DNA of 64,000 nucleotides from JAGQKC01 sp965223675 (GTDB taxonomy: Bacteria > Nitrospirota > Nitrospiria > Nitrospirales > UBA8639). Each line of letters opens with the position of its first letter. Position 1 is the stretch's first letter. The translations under genes were made by a program, and so were the position numbers. The stretch spans positions 4,216,001 through 4,280,000 of the forward strand of contig OZ245013.1 in the NCBI GenBank assembly GCA_965223675.1, written 5' to 3'. The notes under the pieces were generated by a model. It saw only the letters and a list, made by a program, of their open reading frames with translations, had not been told where the DNA came from and did not search any database. Shown here one piece after another: positions 19,418 to 28,303 of this stretch.

Positions 19418-19786
19418 ATGACAACTACAGGAGCAACTCCTCAAAGTAAATATGATTGTGCCACAGACACTCAGCGTACCTTTAAAGACTTACGAGAGAA
19501 ACGTAAAGGTCAGCCGGTCTATGTCTTGGGCCATGATGAGCAGTTTAAAGGCCAAGAAGGTGTCTTCGAGGCCTTTAACGTGAGGCTAGCCGTCGTCAAA
19601 TTTCCAAATGGCAAGACTGTCGGGTTTGATCCGTTGGATCTTTTGCTTCCCTGTGAAATCCATGAAAATGGGGAAGCGTATTTTGAAATTCGTTTTTGTG
19701 ATCAGTGCGATCAAATGTTTCCCCTCACCGCACAGGAGTTTTGGGCTGAACAGGAACCTACGACCTGTCCAGAATGTGCTCTCTGA
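19418..19786 (+). CDS. Small zinc-ribbon protein of unknown function
   Basis: The 122 aa protein is read from ATG 19418; the frame is open upstream to 19241 but that part overlaps the divergent gene's promoter region. A central region (QPVYVLGHDEQFKGQEGVFE) looks like a small beta-barrel/KOW-like fold. The C-terminus carries two CxxC knuckles: FCDQCDQMFPLT and TTCPECAL at the very end, which probably bind one zinc. No catalytic motif is recognised. It may be a nucleic-acid- or ribosome-associated protein, but that is only a guess from the fold hints. Confidence 0.65.
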   Translation: MTTTGATPQSKYDCATDTQRTFKDLREKRKGQPVYVLGHDEQFKGQEGVFEAFNVRLAVVKFPNGKTVGFDPLDLLLPCEIHENGEAYFEIRFCDQCDQMFPLTAQEFWAEQEPTTCPECAL

Positions 19787-19853
19787 ATAAAACGCTTAGC
19801 AAATCTCGTTAATGGTTTTGTAAGCCAGGCTTCTCTAGCATCCTCTTCAACCC

Positions 19854-20708
19854 TCAGCCGTCACCCCACTTGAGTTTATTGCGAAGGACATCATAATAGC
19901 TTCGCCCGGGAAATCGTATGAGGTGGGCCTGATGATTAGATGCCCCAATACGAATCGTGTCATTTTCCATTATGGTAAACCCAACTTGCCCATCAAGCGT
20001 TGCCATGGCTTCTTCCTGGCTCGTCAACGTCACCGATATCGAGACATGGCTGGGGGCAATAAACGGACGATGGGAAAGCGTATGTGGACAGATGGGGTTC
20101 AACGTGAACACATTGAGAGATGGATCAAGGACAGGTCCATTGGCTGACAAAGAATAGCCAGTTGAGCCTGTTGGTGTGGCAATGATCAATCCATCTCCAC
20201 GCAAATTGGTCACAAAAGACTCATTAATGCTCACTTTTGTGGCAATCATGCGTGCCAAATGACCTTTATTGACCACGACGTCATTGAGGGCGGCCCCTTC
20301 TCCTATAATTTTTTCTCTACGTTCAATTTGTGACCGGAGCATGAGTCGTTTTTCGATCAGGTACTTTCCTTCAAGAATAAGGGTGAGGGAATCGTATATA
20401 CCATCCACGGTGGTTTCTGTCAGAAATCCTAGCCCGCCTATGTTGACGCCCAGTATGGGAACTGAGCGCATTTCAACTAGGCGTGCGGCGTGGAGCATCG
20501 TCCCATCTCCCCCCAGTACCAGTAGGAGATCGGCTTCTTGTGCAATCTGAGTTCTTTGAGTGTTTCTCGTGTTTGTGCGAAGTTCTTCCTTGGTGGGAGT
20601 GTCAAGAATGACAGTTTTGTCTCGGGATTGAAGCCATTCAACAATATCCTTAAGGACAGGTTGAATATTGTCCGATTGTGGTTTAGTGAGAATGCCAATC
20701 GTGTTCAC
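19854..20708 (-). CDS. nadK: NAD kinase
   Basis: The 284 aa enzyme phosphorylates NAD to NADP. The catalytic GGDGT motif is in LLLVLGGDGTMLHAARLV near residue 70, followed by PILGVNIGGLGFLTE. The second half has ATPTGSTGYSLSANGPVLDP and LNPICPHTLSHRP, all diagnostic. The length is normal. It is transcribed away from clpC, with a 410 nt shared upstream region, and convergent with the zinc-ribbon gene. Confidence 0.95.
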   Translation of the reverse strand: MNTIGILTKPQSDNIQPVLKDIVEWLQSRDKTVILDTPTKEELRTNTRNTQRTQIAQEADLLLVLGGDGTMLHAARLVEMRSVPILGVNIGGLGFLTETTVDGIYDSLTLILEGKYLIEKRLMLRSQIERREKIIGEGAALNDVVVNKGHLARMIATKVSINESFVTNLRGDGLIIATPTGSTGYSLSANGPVLDPSLNVFTLNPICPHTLSHRPFIAPSHVSISVTLTSQEEAMATLDGQVGFTIMENDTIRIGASNHQAHLIRFPGRSYYDVLRNKLKWGDG

Positions 20709-21118
20709 GAGTCTTCCTGTCAGTCAGCTGACTTCATAAATTCGCTTGTTGCGAGGACGATGGTAGTAATTTAGCTTAGAGAAGGCAAGTACGAACCGGA
20801 AAGTGGAAAATATTACCTAGAACGATTCTTGTGTAATTCCAATACTTGAGTCCAGTAATTCTCAAGAGATGACGATAAGAGAGTCAGGAGAAATTCCGTT
20901 GTTTCGCGAGGAAGATTTTCAACGCGACAAAATCCCATTTGTCAAGTGCTATGATTGCTGGTTCTCATCGTGAAATGGCTGTTCTGTACTTTCATCTTGA
21001 CAGTTTTACTATTCCATGGATAGACTGACTTTGTAAGCTGTTATGAGTGGTGTCGTGTAACTTAAACCGGGCTCTTCGAACACGTCTTTTTCGGAGGACG
21101 TGAGAGAACGGAGGAAAA
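20709..21118. other. Divergent intergenic region nadK/clpC
   Basis: No open frame worth calling is seen in these 410 nt. The right third holds a good sigma-70-type promoter for clpC (separate entry). No CIRCE or CtsR-like operator was recognised. A long clpC leader of about 85 nt follows the promoter and ends in GGAGGAAAA before the ATG. Confidence 0.6.
20997..21026 (+). promoter_or_regulatory. Predicted sigma-70 promoter for clpC
   Basis: TTGACA at 20997-21002 (perfect -35) and TAGACT at 21021-21026 are separated by 18 nt. It lies about 93 nt upstream of the clpC start and faces it. Confidence 0.55.
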
Positions 21119-23548
21119 ATGTTCGAACGATTCACGGACCGTGGCCGAAAGATCATCATTCTGGCACGAGAAGAAGCAGAGCGTCACCAGAATGATTATT
21201 TAGGAACTGAACATTTAGTCTTGGCGATTCTTCGTGAATCCGACGGCATTGCCTTGATGATCATCAAAAAAATGGGGCTCTCACCAGAGCAAATTCGATT
21301 AGAAATCGAACGAAACTTACCTGGTGGTGGGACGACCGTGACATTCGGTGAAATTCCATTTAGTCCTCGTGTTAAAAAAGTCATTGAATATGGTGTCGAG
21401 GAAGCTCGGCTTCTTGGCCATAATCATATTGGTAGTGAGCATCTGCTACTAGGGCTTTTGAGAGAAGAAGAAGGAATCGGTGGGAAAGTACTCCGTAGTC
21501 TCGGGGCTAATCTGCTGACGGCGCGACAGCTCACTGTCACATTCCTGCGAAAGTCTGGATCACGAGAACGGGACAAGAAAAGCAGCACGCCAGCTTTAGA
21601 TGAGTTTGGTCGAGACCTTACTCAATTAGCCCAGGAGGCTTCTTTGGATCCTGTCATTGGGCGACAAGATGAAATTGAACGGGTTCTCCAAATCCTTAGC
21701 CGACGGACAAAAAACAATCCTGCATTAATTGGGGAGTCAGGCGTAGGAAAAACAGCAATCGTAGAGGGGTTGGCGCAACGCATTGTCTCCATGGATGTTC
21801 CAGATAATTTACTCAACCGTCGAGTCATTGCGTTAGACCTTGGCTCTTTAGTGGCTGGGACAAAATACCGCGGCCAATTTGAAGAACGACTCAAGGTCGT
21901 GATGAAGGAGATTGCTCAAGCTGGCAATATCATATTATTTATCGATGAATTGCACACCTTGGTGGGCGCTGGGGCAGCTGAAGGATCGATAGATGCCGCG
22001 AACATGCTGAAGCCAGCTCTTTCTCGTGGAGAGATACAATGCATTGGAGCAACGACGCTGGATGAATACCGAAAGCACATCGAAAAGGATGGGGCTTTGA
22101 AACGGCGTTTCCAGCCTATCTATGTGCAGCCACCGTCGGTTGAAGAAACGATTCGAATTATACAAGGTCTTCGCGATCGATATGAAGAGCATCATGGCGT
22201 CGAAATCACTGATGAAGCCGTGACCGAAGCTGTTAAGCTCACTGACCGCTATATCACCGATCGGTTCTTACCTGACAAAGCCATTGATCTCATAGATGAA
22301 ACGGGATCTCGGGCGAAGCTACAGTCCTATGCCTTGCCTCCTGAGTTAAAGTCGCTTGAACAAGAATTGAAACGTGTGGCTCGAGAAAAAGAAGTGGCCA
22401 TTGGTGTGCAGAATTTTGAAGATGCTGTGAAATTTAGAGAAGAAGAAGAACGGCTCAGAAAATTGCTTGAGGATGCCAAGCGCGATTGGAAAAAGAATCA
22501 AGAGCAGAATAAGCCTGTGATTACAGGTGATGATGTCGGGTTTGTGGTTTCCAAGATAACGGGCATCCCTTTGTTCAAGCTTGAAGAAGAAGAATCTGAA
22601 AAGCTCCTGCACATGGAAGAGTTCTTGCACAAACGTATTGTGGGCCAAGAAGAAGCGATTTCTGCAATTTCTCGTGCTATTCGACGTTCACGAGCTGGTT
22701 TGAAGGAAGCGAAAAAGCCTATTGGATCTTTTATTTTCCTTGGTCCTACCGGTGTCGGAAAAACAGAGTTAGCAAGAGCCCTTGCAGAATTCCTCTTCAA
22801 TACCGAGGATTCTCTTGTTCGAATTGACATGTCAGAATACCAAGAGAAGTTCACCAGCTCTCGACTGTTTGGGGCTCCTCCTGGGTATGTTGGGTATGAA
22901 GAAGGTGGGCAGCTGACTGAAAAGGTTCGACGTCGGCCTTACTCTGTCGTTTTGTTTGACGAGATTGAAAAAGCTCATCCAGATATCTTTAACGTGCTGC
23001 TTCAAGTATTAGATGATGGAGTCTTAACTGATAGTTTGGGTCGAAAAGTTGACTTTAAGAATACGATCCTGGTTATGACTTCAAATTTGGGGACCAAGTT
23101 GATTCAAAAAGGCGTTTCTCTTGGATTCCAAAAGGAGGAGGAAGAAGCTCAAACCAATCGGCTACAAGGCGAAGTAATGGGTGAGCTTAAACGGAACTTT
23201 AGCCCAGAATTCTTAAACCGTATCGATGACTTTGTGGTCTTCCATCAATTGAATAAAACTCATCTAGTCACGATTGTCGATATCCTTATTAATGAACTGA
23301 ATACCAGATTAGCCGAGCGAGGCATCCAATTAGATGTGAGTGAAGATGTCAAGCAGTGGCTCATCAAGGAAGGATATGACCCTCAATATGGGGCAAGGCC
23401 GATGAGGCGTACGATTCAAAAACGTTTAGGCGATCCTCTCTCTGAAGAATTGATCAAAGGGCGATTTAAAGATGCTCAAAAGATCAAGGTCGTGATGAAT
23501 GAACAAGAGCCTGCTTTTGTTGAAGAAGAAGCTATGGCAGGTGTATAA
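21119..23548 (+). CDS. clpC: ATP-dependent Clp protease ATP-binding subunit ClpC
   Basis: The 809 aa Hsp100 unfoldase feeds substrates to ClpP. Two N-terminal Clp-repeat motifs (residues 1-145: FTDRGRKIIILAREEA, GTEHLVLAIL, GSEHLLLGLLREEEG) are followed by AAA module 1 with GESGVGKTAIVEGLA and IILFIDELHTLVGAG. A UVR-type coiled middle region (NFEDAVKFREEEERL) leads to AAA module 2 with LGPTGVGKTELARALAEFLF and the C-terminal D2 domain (YDPQYGARPMRRTI). The middle UVR motif marks ClpC rather than ClpA or ClpB. The start has GGAGG 7 nt upstream. A strong terminator follows, so it is monocistronic. Confidence 0.96.
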   Translation: MFERFTDRGRKIIILAREEAERHQNDYLGTEHLVLAILRESDGIALMIIKKMGLSPEQIRLEIERNLPGGGTTVTFGEIPFSPRVKKVIEYGVEEARLLGHNHIGSEHLLLGLLREEEGIGGKVLRSLGANLLTARQLTVTFLRKSGSRERDKKSSTPALDEFGRDLTQLAQEASLDPVIGRQDEIERVLQILSRRTKNNPALIGESGVGKTAIVEGLAQRIVSMDVPDNLLNRRVIALDLGSLVAGTKYRGQFEERLKVVMKEIAQAGNIILFIDELHTLVGAGAAEGSIDAANMLKPALSRGEIQCIGATTLDEYRKHIEKDGALKRRFQPIYVQPPSVEETIRIIQGLRDRYEEHHGVEITDEAVTEAVKLTDRYITDRFLPDKAIDLIDETGSRAKLQSYALPPELKSLEQELKRVAREKEVAIGVQNFEDAVKFREEEERLRKLLEDAKRDWKKNQEQNKPVITGDDVGFVVSKITGIPLFKLEEEESEKLLHMEEFLHKRIVGQEEAISAISRAIRRSRAGLKEAKKPIGSFIFLGPTGVGKTELARALAEFLFNTEDSLVRIDMSEYQEKFTSSRLFGAPPGYVGYEEGGQLTEKVRRRPYSVVLFDEIEKAHPDIFNVLLQVLDDGVLTDSLGRKVDFKNTILVMTSNLGTKLIQKGVSLGFQKEEEEAQTNRLQGEVMGELKRNFSPEFLNRIDDFVVFHQLNKTHLVTIVDILINELNTRLAERGIQLDVSEDVKQWLIKEGYDPQYGARPMRRTIQKRLGDPLSEELIKGRFKDAQKIKVVMNEQEPAFVEEEAMAGV

Positions 23549-23584
23549 GTTAAGTACAAGACGCTGATTTCGATTGAAGACATA

Positions 23585-23624
23585 GACGACCCTCAGGATT
23601 AACAATCCTGAGGGTCGTCGTGTT
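23585..23624 (+). terminator. Strong hairpin terminator after clpC
   Basis: A perfect 16 bp inverted repeat (arms 23585-23600 and 23604-23619; core CCTCAGGATT/AATCCTGAGG) has a 3 nt AAC loop and is followed by GTGTTT. It starts 37 nt after the clpC stop. The T-run is short but the stem is exceptionally stable. Confidence 0.8.
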
Positions 23625-23640
23625 TATGGGATTGTGAAAA

Positions 23641-23830
23641 GTCCCTCATTCTCTATGCGGTGGAAGACAGAGTTCCACGGGTTGACCCGAGGGTGAATGA
23701 GGCCTCTGCTAAGTTCTGCTGGGTTTTATCAGCAGGAGTTAGGTCAGCTTCGAAGAAAGTTCTAACCGTAGGCATCCCAGGCATGCCCGGGGGAATCTAT
23801 AAGTCAAAAGTGTTCAATGGTCTTGAATGC
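23641..23830 (+). ncRNA. Structured intergenic segment, possible small RNA or tsaD leader
   Basis: Within 190 nt several helices can be drawn. P1 is CCTCATTC (23644-23651) with GAATGAGG (23695-23702). It encloses GTGGAA/TTCCAC (23660-23665 with 23673-23678) and a small GGG/CCC hairpin, making a three-way junction. Next comes a 13 bp helix with one G-G mismatch (23709-23721 with 23730-23742). Further on is TTCAA/TTGAA (23813-23817 with 23823-23827). It is not a recognisable tmRNA, RNase P, SRP or common riboswitch. The ORF crossing it has no protein-like character. Strand is assumed from tsaD; the fold would also form on the other strand. Confidence 0.4.
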
Positions 23831-23885
23831 CATGTGTTGTTGACATTTAAATTTTGAATCTGTTCCTCAAAACTGTGAAATTGTT

Positions 23886-24974
23886 ATGACAACGAGCTTC
23901 GGTCTAATTTTAGGAATTGAAACATCTTGTGATGAAACGGCAGCTGCAGTTGTGACGAATGAAGGTGAGGTGCTCTCCAGTGTGCTGGATTCGCAAATCG
24001 ATGTTCATGCGTTGTACGGAGGTGTTGTTCCAGAACTCGCGTCACGTCGCCATATAGAAAAGATAGAGTGTATAGTTCGAATGGCGATCAACGATGCCAA
24101 GATCACGTATCAAGAATTACAGGCTATCGCAGTGACTCATGGTCCTGGTCTTGCTGGAGCCTTGCTTGTTGGTGTGAACTTTGGAAAGGCCTTGGCCTAT
24201 GCACTAGGCGTCCCGTTACTTGCCGTCAATCACCTCAAAGGACATTTAGCTTCGACATGGATCGAATATCCCGACTTTCCACGGACGTCAATTATGCTGG
24301 TCGTTTCAGGTGGTCATACTCACCTGTTTCGTACAGTGAGTCCCGGGGAATATCAATTGATAGGGAAGACTATTGATGATGCGGCTGGTGAGGCCTTTGA
24401 TAAGGGGGCGAAAATGTTGGGATTGAGCTACCCAGGCGGTCCAATAATTGATCGTTTGGCTAAGGCTGGTTCGGCTAAGGCCGTACATTTCCCGAGACCA
24501 TATCTCAATCGTGGTGGACTGGATTTTAGTTTTAGTGGACTCAAAACCGCCTTGCTCTACTATCTGCGGGATAGGAAAAAGCCAAGTTCTGAGATGCCGG
24601 AGATTGAGGATCTGGCTGCAAGCTATCAGGAAGCCATTGTCGATGTATTAGTCGAAAAATCGTTTCGTGCTGTACGAAAATATGAAGCGAATGGGTTGGC
24701 TGTGGTAGGGGGTGTCGCTGCCAATAGTCGACTCCGTGATCGGATGAGAGAGCGGGCCCAAAAAATAGGCATCCCAGTGGCTTTACCTGATGTATCTTTG
24801 TGCACGGATAATGCGGTCATGATCGCAGCAGCGGGATGGGAGCAATACCGGTCTGGAGCGATAGCCTCATGGGACTTAGATACTGTGGTTAGCCAAATCG
24901 CCTCGACAATGGCGAATACGAAAGTATTGCGTGCTACTCATTGTGAGAAAAAATCTTATTCGGTGGAGGTGTAA
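23886..24974 (+). CDS. tsaD: tRNA N6-adenosine threonylcarbamoyltransferase
   Basis: The 362 aa protein transfers threonylcarbamoyl to A37 of ANN-decoding tRNAs, with TsaB, TsaE and TsaC. It opens with LGIETSCDETAAAVV. The metal-binding histidines are in AVNHLKGHLAST (H-x3-H), the substrate loop is SGGHTHLF, and GEAFDKGAKMLGLSYPGGP and VGGVAANSRLRDRM follow. All key residues are present. No clear Shine-Dalgarno precedes the ATG. The gene ends in GGTGGAGGTGTAA, which doubles as a ribosome-binding site for hflX. Confidence 0.95.
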   Translation: MTTSFGLILGIETSCDETAAAVVTNEGEVLSSVLDSQIDVHALYGGVVPELASRRHIEKIECIVRMAINDAKITYQELQAIAVTHGPGLAGALLVGVNFGKALAYALGVPLLAVNHLKGHLASTWIEYPDFPRTSIMLVVSGGHTHLFRTVSPGEYQLIGKTIDDAAGEAFDKGAKMLGLSYPGGPIIDRLAKAGSAKAVHFPRPYLNRGGLDFSFSGLKTALLYYLRDRKKPSSEMPEIEDLAASYQEAIVDVLVEKSFRAVRKYEANGLAVVGGVAANSRLRDRMRERAQKIGIPVALPDVSLCTDNAVMIAAAGWEQYRSGAIASWDLDTVVSQIASTMANTKVLRATHCEKKSYSVEV

Positions 24975-24976
24975 CG

Positions 24977-26683
24977 ATTCCCGTCGTTTTCGGAAATCTT
25001 CACGGACTGAAAGCCAATCAGATTAGTCGAATGGAGCGTCTGTATCGTCGACGTGTTCCGATCGATAAGGTTGTGACAAATGATCTTGCACGACTATGTG
25101 CTGAACTCTCCTTTGAAACGCGCAGGCAAGTGGGGTTGCTCATTGATCGACAGGGGCACATTCAGTCGGTCATTATTGGCAATGACCATGAAATTATGAT
25201 TCCTAATTTATCCAGAAGTCGATCGGGCTTGAGATTGTTGCGAGGCGTACGATTGGTGCATACTCATCTCAACAATCAGCCCCTGACTCGTGATGACTTT
25301 ACAGACCTCGCATTACTCCGGTTGGATTTGATGGTAGCCATTGGTGTGGGAAAAGAAGGGGGAGTCCGAGATATCTATCTCGCGCATCTCCTCCCTGAGT
25401 CTATTAATGGGAAATCCTATCGTGAATGGGCTCCGAGCCCATTGTCTCACTTTACACTCGATTGCCACGACTTTATTCAGTCGCTGGAAAATGAGTGTAC
25501 AAGAGCAAATATCGGATTGCGAGAAGGGCTCGAAACTTCTCGCGCAATTTTAGTGAGTGTGTCCACAGATAGTCCCTCACGTCGACAGGAACATGTAGAT
25601 GAATTACGTGAACTGGTTCGAGCCAGTAATCTTCATGTCGTTGATTCAGTCGTACAACGACCTCACGCTCTTCATCATAAATATGTTCTTGGACCTGGAA
25701 AGCTGAAAGAGCTCATTATCCAAGCGTTACAAACTGGCGCAGATTTGCTCATTTTTGATCGGGATCTTACACCGGCTCAAGTTCACGGAATTTCTGAGAT
25801 GACTGAATTGCGAGTCTTAGATCGCACGCAAGTCATTTTAGATATTTTTGCTCAACGCGCGCATTCGAGAATCGGGAAAGTACAGGTTGAACTCGCCCAA
25901 CTTAGATACCGTCTTCCACGACTATCTCAATCAAACACGGCATTTTCACGGTTGGCTGGTGGAATCGGATCAAGAGGACCTGGGGAAACCAAGTTGGAGA
26001 CAGATCGTCGACGGGCCCGCGATCGCATCCGGCGACTGGAAAAAGAACTCAAAACCGTATCTCGCAGCCGGGATCAACAACGTAACATGCGACACCGAAA
26101 ATCGATTCCGGTCGTTTCCCTTGTCGGGTATACCAATGCTGGAAAGTCGACGTTGTTGAATGCTTTAACGGGAAGTTCTCAGCCAGCAAGAAATCGAGTT
26201 TTTGAAACACTCGATACGGTGAGCCGTCGGCTCTATATACCAAATCGAGGAGACGTGATTCTGACAGACACGGTCGGATTCATTCGGCAATTGCCAGAAG
26301 ATCTCGTTGCAGCATTTCAAACAACTTTGCAAGAATTAGAGTTCGCTGATATTTTGCTGCATGTCGTAGATGCCGGACTGTCTGATCCAGATCGTCACAT
26401 TCAAGTCGTTGAACAGATCCTTGCTCAATTGGGACTTGATCATATTCCTCGACTGACCGTCCTCAATAAATGTGATCTACTTCCCGCCGATCAAGTGGAG
26501 CAGATGAGCAATCGATATCGAGCAGTTGGAATTTCTGCAATGCAAACCGAGACCGTTGACCGTGTACGCGAATCGTTATCATACATGCTGAACCGATTAG
26601 AACATGAAGGACGGCTCAAAGGTGGATGGCCAAACTCCATGAGCAAGAGGAAGACGACGTATTCTGTCGCAGCAGTGTCGTGA
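24977..26683 (+). CDS. hflX: Ribosome-associated GTPase HflX, possibly starting at ATT
   Basis: HflX splits stalled ribosomes in a GTP-dependent way. The GTPase domain has Walker A VGYTNAGKSTLLNALTG, G3 DTVGFIRQLPEDLV and G4 NKCDLL. The glycine-rich linker is GGIGSRGPGETKLETDRRR. The first ATG (25031) gives 550 aa but cuts into the conserved N-terminal GLKxNQ...RLYRRRV segment and has no Shine-Dalgarno. The frame is open upstream, contains NLHGLKANQISRMERLYRRR, and has no ATG/GTG/TTG. An ATT at 24977 lies 7 nt after a strong GGAGG, giving 568 aa. The ATT start is inference; if wrong, use 25031. Confidence 0.9.
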   Translation: MPVVFGNLHGLKANQISRMERLYRRRVPIDKVVTNDLARLCAELSFETRRQVGLLIDRQGHIQSVIIGNDHEIMIPNLSRSRSGLRLLRGVRLVHTHLNNQPLTRDDFTDLALLRLDLMVAIGVGKEGGVRDIYLAHLLPESINGKSYREWAPSPLSHFTLDCHDFIQSLENECTRANIGLREGLETSRAILVSVSTDSPSRRQEHVDELRELVRASNLHVVDSVVQRPHALHHKYVLGPGKLKELIIQALQTGADLLIFDRDLTPAQVHGISEMTELRVLDRTQVILDIFAQRAHSRIGKVQVELAQLRYRLPRLSQSNTAFSRLAGGIGSRGPGETKLETDRRRARDRIRRLEKELKTVSRSRDQQRNMRHRKSIPVVSLVGYTNAGKSTLLNALTGSSQPARNRVFETLDTVSRRLYIPNRGDVILTDTVGFIRQLPEDLVAAFQTTLQELEFADILLHVVDAGLSDPDRHIQVVEQILAQLGLDHIPRLTVLNKCDLLPADQVEQMSNRYRAVGISAMQTETVDRVRESLSYMLNRLEHEGRLKGGWPNSMSKRKTTYSVAAVS

Positions 26684-26694
26684 AATCGAGTCGA

Positions 26695-27390
26695 ATGAAG
26701 ACTCGCCGAACTCCACGTGAACCAGCTCAAGATAACCCTCAAGCACTACGATCTCGGAAAGTCCGTGTACGAAAAATTCTCAAAGTGTTGGAAAGAGTTA
26801 TTCCACTCCCTCAAGTGGAGTTATCGTCTTCTAACCCGCTTGAGCTACTCATCGCCACTATTCTTTCTGCTCAATGTACGGATGAACGAGTGAATAAAGT
26901 CACGCCGGCATTATTCGCGCGATATCGTTCTGCCCAAGAGTATGGAGAGGCCGTGCCCAGTGAGTTAGAGAACCTTATTCGATCGACGGGATTTTTTAAA
27001 AGTAAAGCCAAAAATATCAAAGCGTGTGGCAAACGTATCGCGACGCATTTTGGGGGAACAGTCCCAGATACTATGGATGATTTGACGACGTTACCTGGGG
27101 TGGGACGAAAAACAGCGAATGTGCTCTTAGGGAGTTATTTTGGCAAGCCCGCTGTCGTTGTCGATACTCATGTCAAACGAGTCGCGAATCGACTCCATTT
27201 TACCAAGAGCGATGATCCGACCAAAATTGAGTATGATCTCCAACAGGTCATGCCACAAACTCACTGGACCGTAGGGGCACAACGTTTGCTTTTGCATGGA
27301 AGATACGTGTGCCAGGCCAGACAGCCAAACTGCGAACAATGTGCCATTTATCATGATTGTCTTTGGGAAGGAAAAGCATCCATCGTATGA
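26695..27390 (+). CDS. nth: Endonuclease III
   Basis: The protein of about 231 aa is a base-excision-repair glycosylase/AP lyase for oxidised pyrimidines. The helix-hairpin-helix LPGVGRKTANVLLGSYFG contains the catalytic Lys, and the catalytic Asp is in VVVDTHVKRVANRL. The [4Fe-4S] cluster cysteines follow C-x6-C-x2-C-x5-C (CQARQPNCEQCAIYHDC) at the C-terminus. ATG 26695 is chosen. A GTG at 26680 overlapping the hflX stop and an ATG at 26626 are alternatives, because no start has a convincing Shine-Dalgarno. Confidence 0.94.
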   Translation: MKTRRTPREPAQDNPQALRSRKVRVRKILKVLERVIPLPQVELSSSNPLELLIATILSAQCTDERVNKVTPALFARYRSAQEYGEAVPSELENLIRSTGFFKSKAKNIKACGKRIATHFGGTVPDTMDDLTTLPGVGRKTANVLLGSYFGKPAVVVDTHVKRVANRLHFTKSDDPTKIEYDLQQVMPQTHWTVGAQRLLLHGRYVCQARQPNCEQCAIYHDCLWEGKASIV

Positions 27391-28262
27391 AAAGTATGAC
27401 CGGGTTTGGTAAACGGGAGATAGAATGGAAAGGCATGGCGCTGGGGGTGGAGCTCAGGTCGGTCAACCATCGATTTTGTGAGATTATTCCAAGGATTCCT
27501 CGTACTCTTGCAGGTCTAGAAGAAGACCTCAAGCAGCTCATCCATCGTCAATGTGAACGTGGGCGGTTAGAATTCACCGTGTCAGTGAATATAAAAAGTC
27601 GTCGCCAAAAATCTCTCGTACTTGACCGTTCGGCTGCCCGCGACTATCACCGATTGTTGAAAGAGCTACAACGAGAGCTTCATGTGGATGGTCCGATCGA
27701 TATTGGATTAATCGCGGGGTTACGCGACGTGTTTTCCGTTAGTGAGGAACACATTGAAGAAAAAGAGGCCAAGAATATCGTTCGTCGCCTCACGAAAGGT
27801 GCGCTTGCGGATTTGGATAAAATGCGGACACGTGAGGGGCGGGCCTTACTTGACGATATGCTGAAACGACTACAAACAATTCGAGCATCCCTAAAAACCA
27901 TTAAACGGCGCGTTCCTCATAGTGTTCAAGAGCAGTTTGAACGAATGAAAAGGCGGGTTACGAAATTATTAGGGGAAAATGTATTCAATCCGGATCGACT
28001 TTGCCAAGAATTGGCGACCTACGCTGATCGTTGTGATATAACAGAGGAACTGACAAGGCTTGATAGCCATTTGGCACAATTTCAAGATTCGTGTAAGTTC
28101 AAAGGTGCAATAGGCCGTCGCTTGGATTTCCTACTTCAGGAAATGGGAAGAGAAATTAATACCATAGGGTCAAAAGCGAATGATGCGAAGATTGCGCTTC
28201 ATGTGGTGGACGTCAAGAGTGAACTCGAAAAAATCCGTGAACAAGTTCAAAATGTCGAATAG
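27387..28262 (+). CDS. yicC: YicC-family endoribonuclease-like protein
   Basis: The 291 aa protein begins MKSMTGFGKREIEWKG and has the N-terminal SVNHRFCEIIPRIPR-like segment. It ends with the DUF1732 region (YADRCDITEELTRLDSHL, GRRLDFLLQEMGREINTIGS, KSELEKIREQVQNVE). In E. coli YicC is an RNase affecting small-RNA decay. ATG 27387 overlaps the nth stop by 4 nt, so the longer frame from 27357 is not needed. yicC-gmk-rpoZ-coaBC is a widely conserved order. Confidence 0.92.
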   Translation: MKSMTGFGKREIEWKGMALGVELRSVNHRFCEIIPRIPRTLAGLEEDLKQLIHRQCERGRLEFTVSVNIKSRRQKSLVLDRSAARDYHRLLKELQRELHVDGPIDIGLIAGLRDVFSVSEEHIEEKEAKNIVRRLTKGALADLDKMRTREGRALLDDMLKRLQTIRASLKTIKRRVPHSVQEQFERMKRRVTKLLGENVFNPDRLCQELATYADRCDITEELTRLDSHLAQFQDSCKFKGAIGRRLDFLLQEMGREINTIGSKANDAKIALHVVDVKSELEKIREQVQNVE

Positions 28263-28303
28263 TGTTGGATTCCACTTCCTCTCAAGCACGAAGGGTTTTC
28301 CCG

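Noticed and set aside
23641..23830. tmRNA, RNase P RNA, SRP RNA or a known riboswitch
   Set aside because: None of their conserved core sequences was seen.
23660..23857. 65-codon frame between clpC and tsaD
   Set aside because: It crosses the structured hairpins, starts with GTG without a Shine-Dalgarno and has no protein-like pattern; better explained as RNA structure or spacer.
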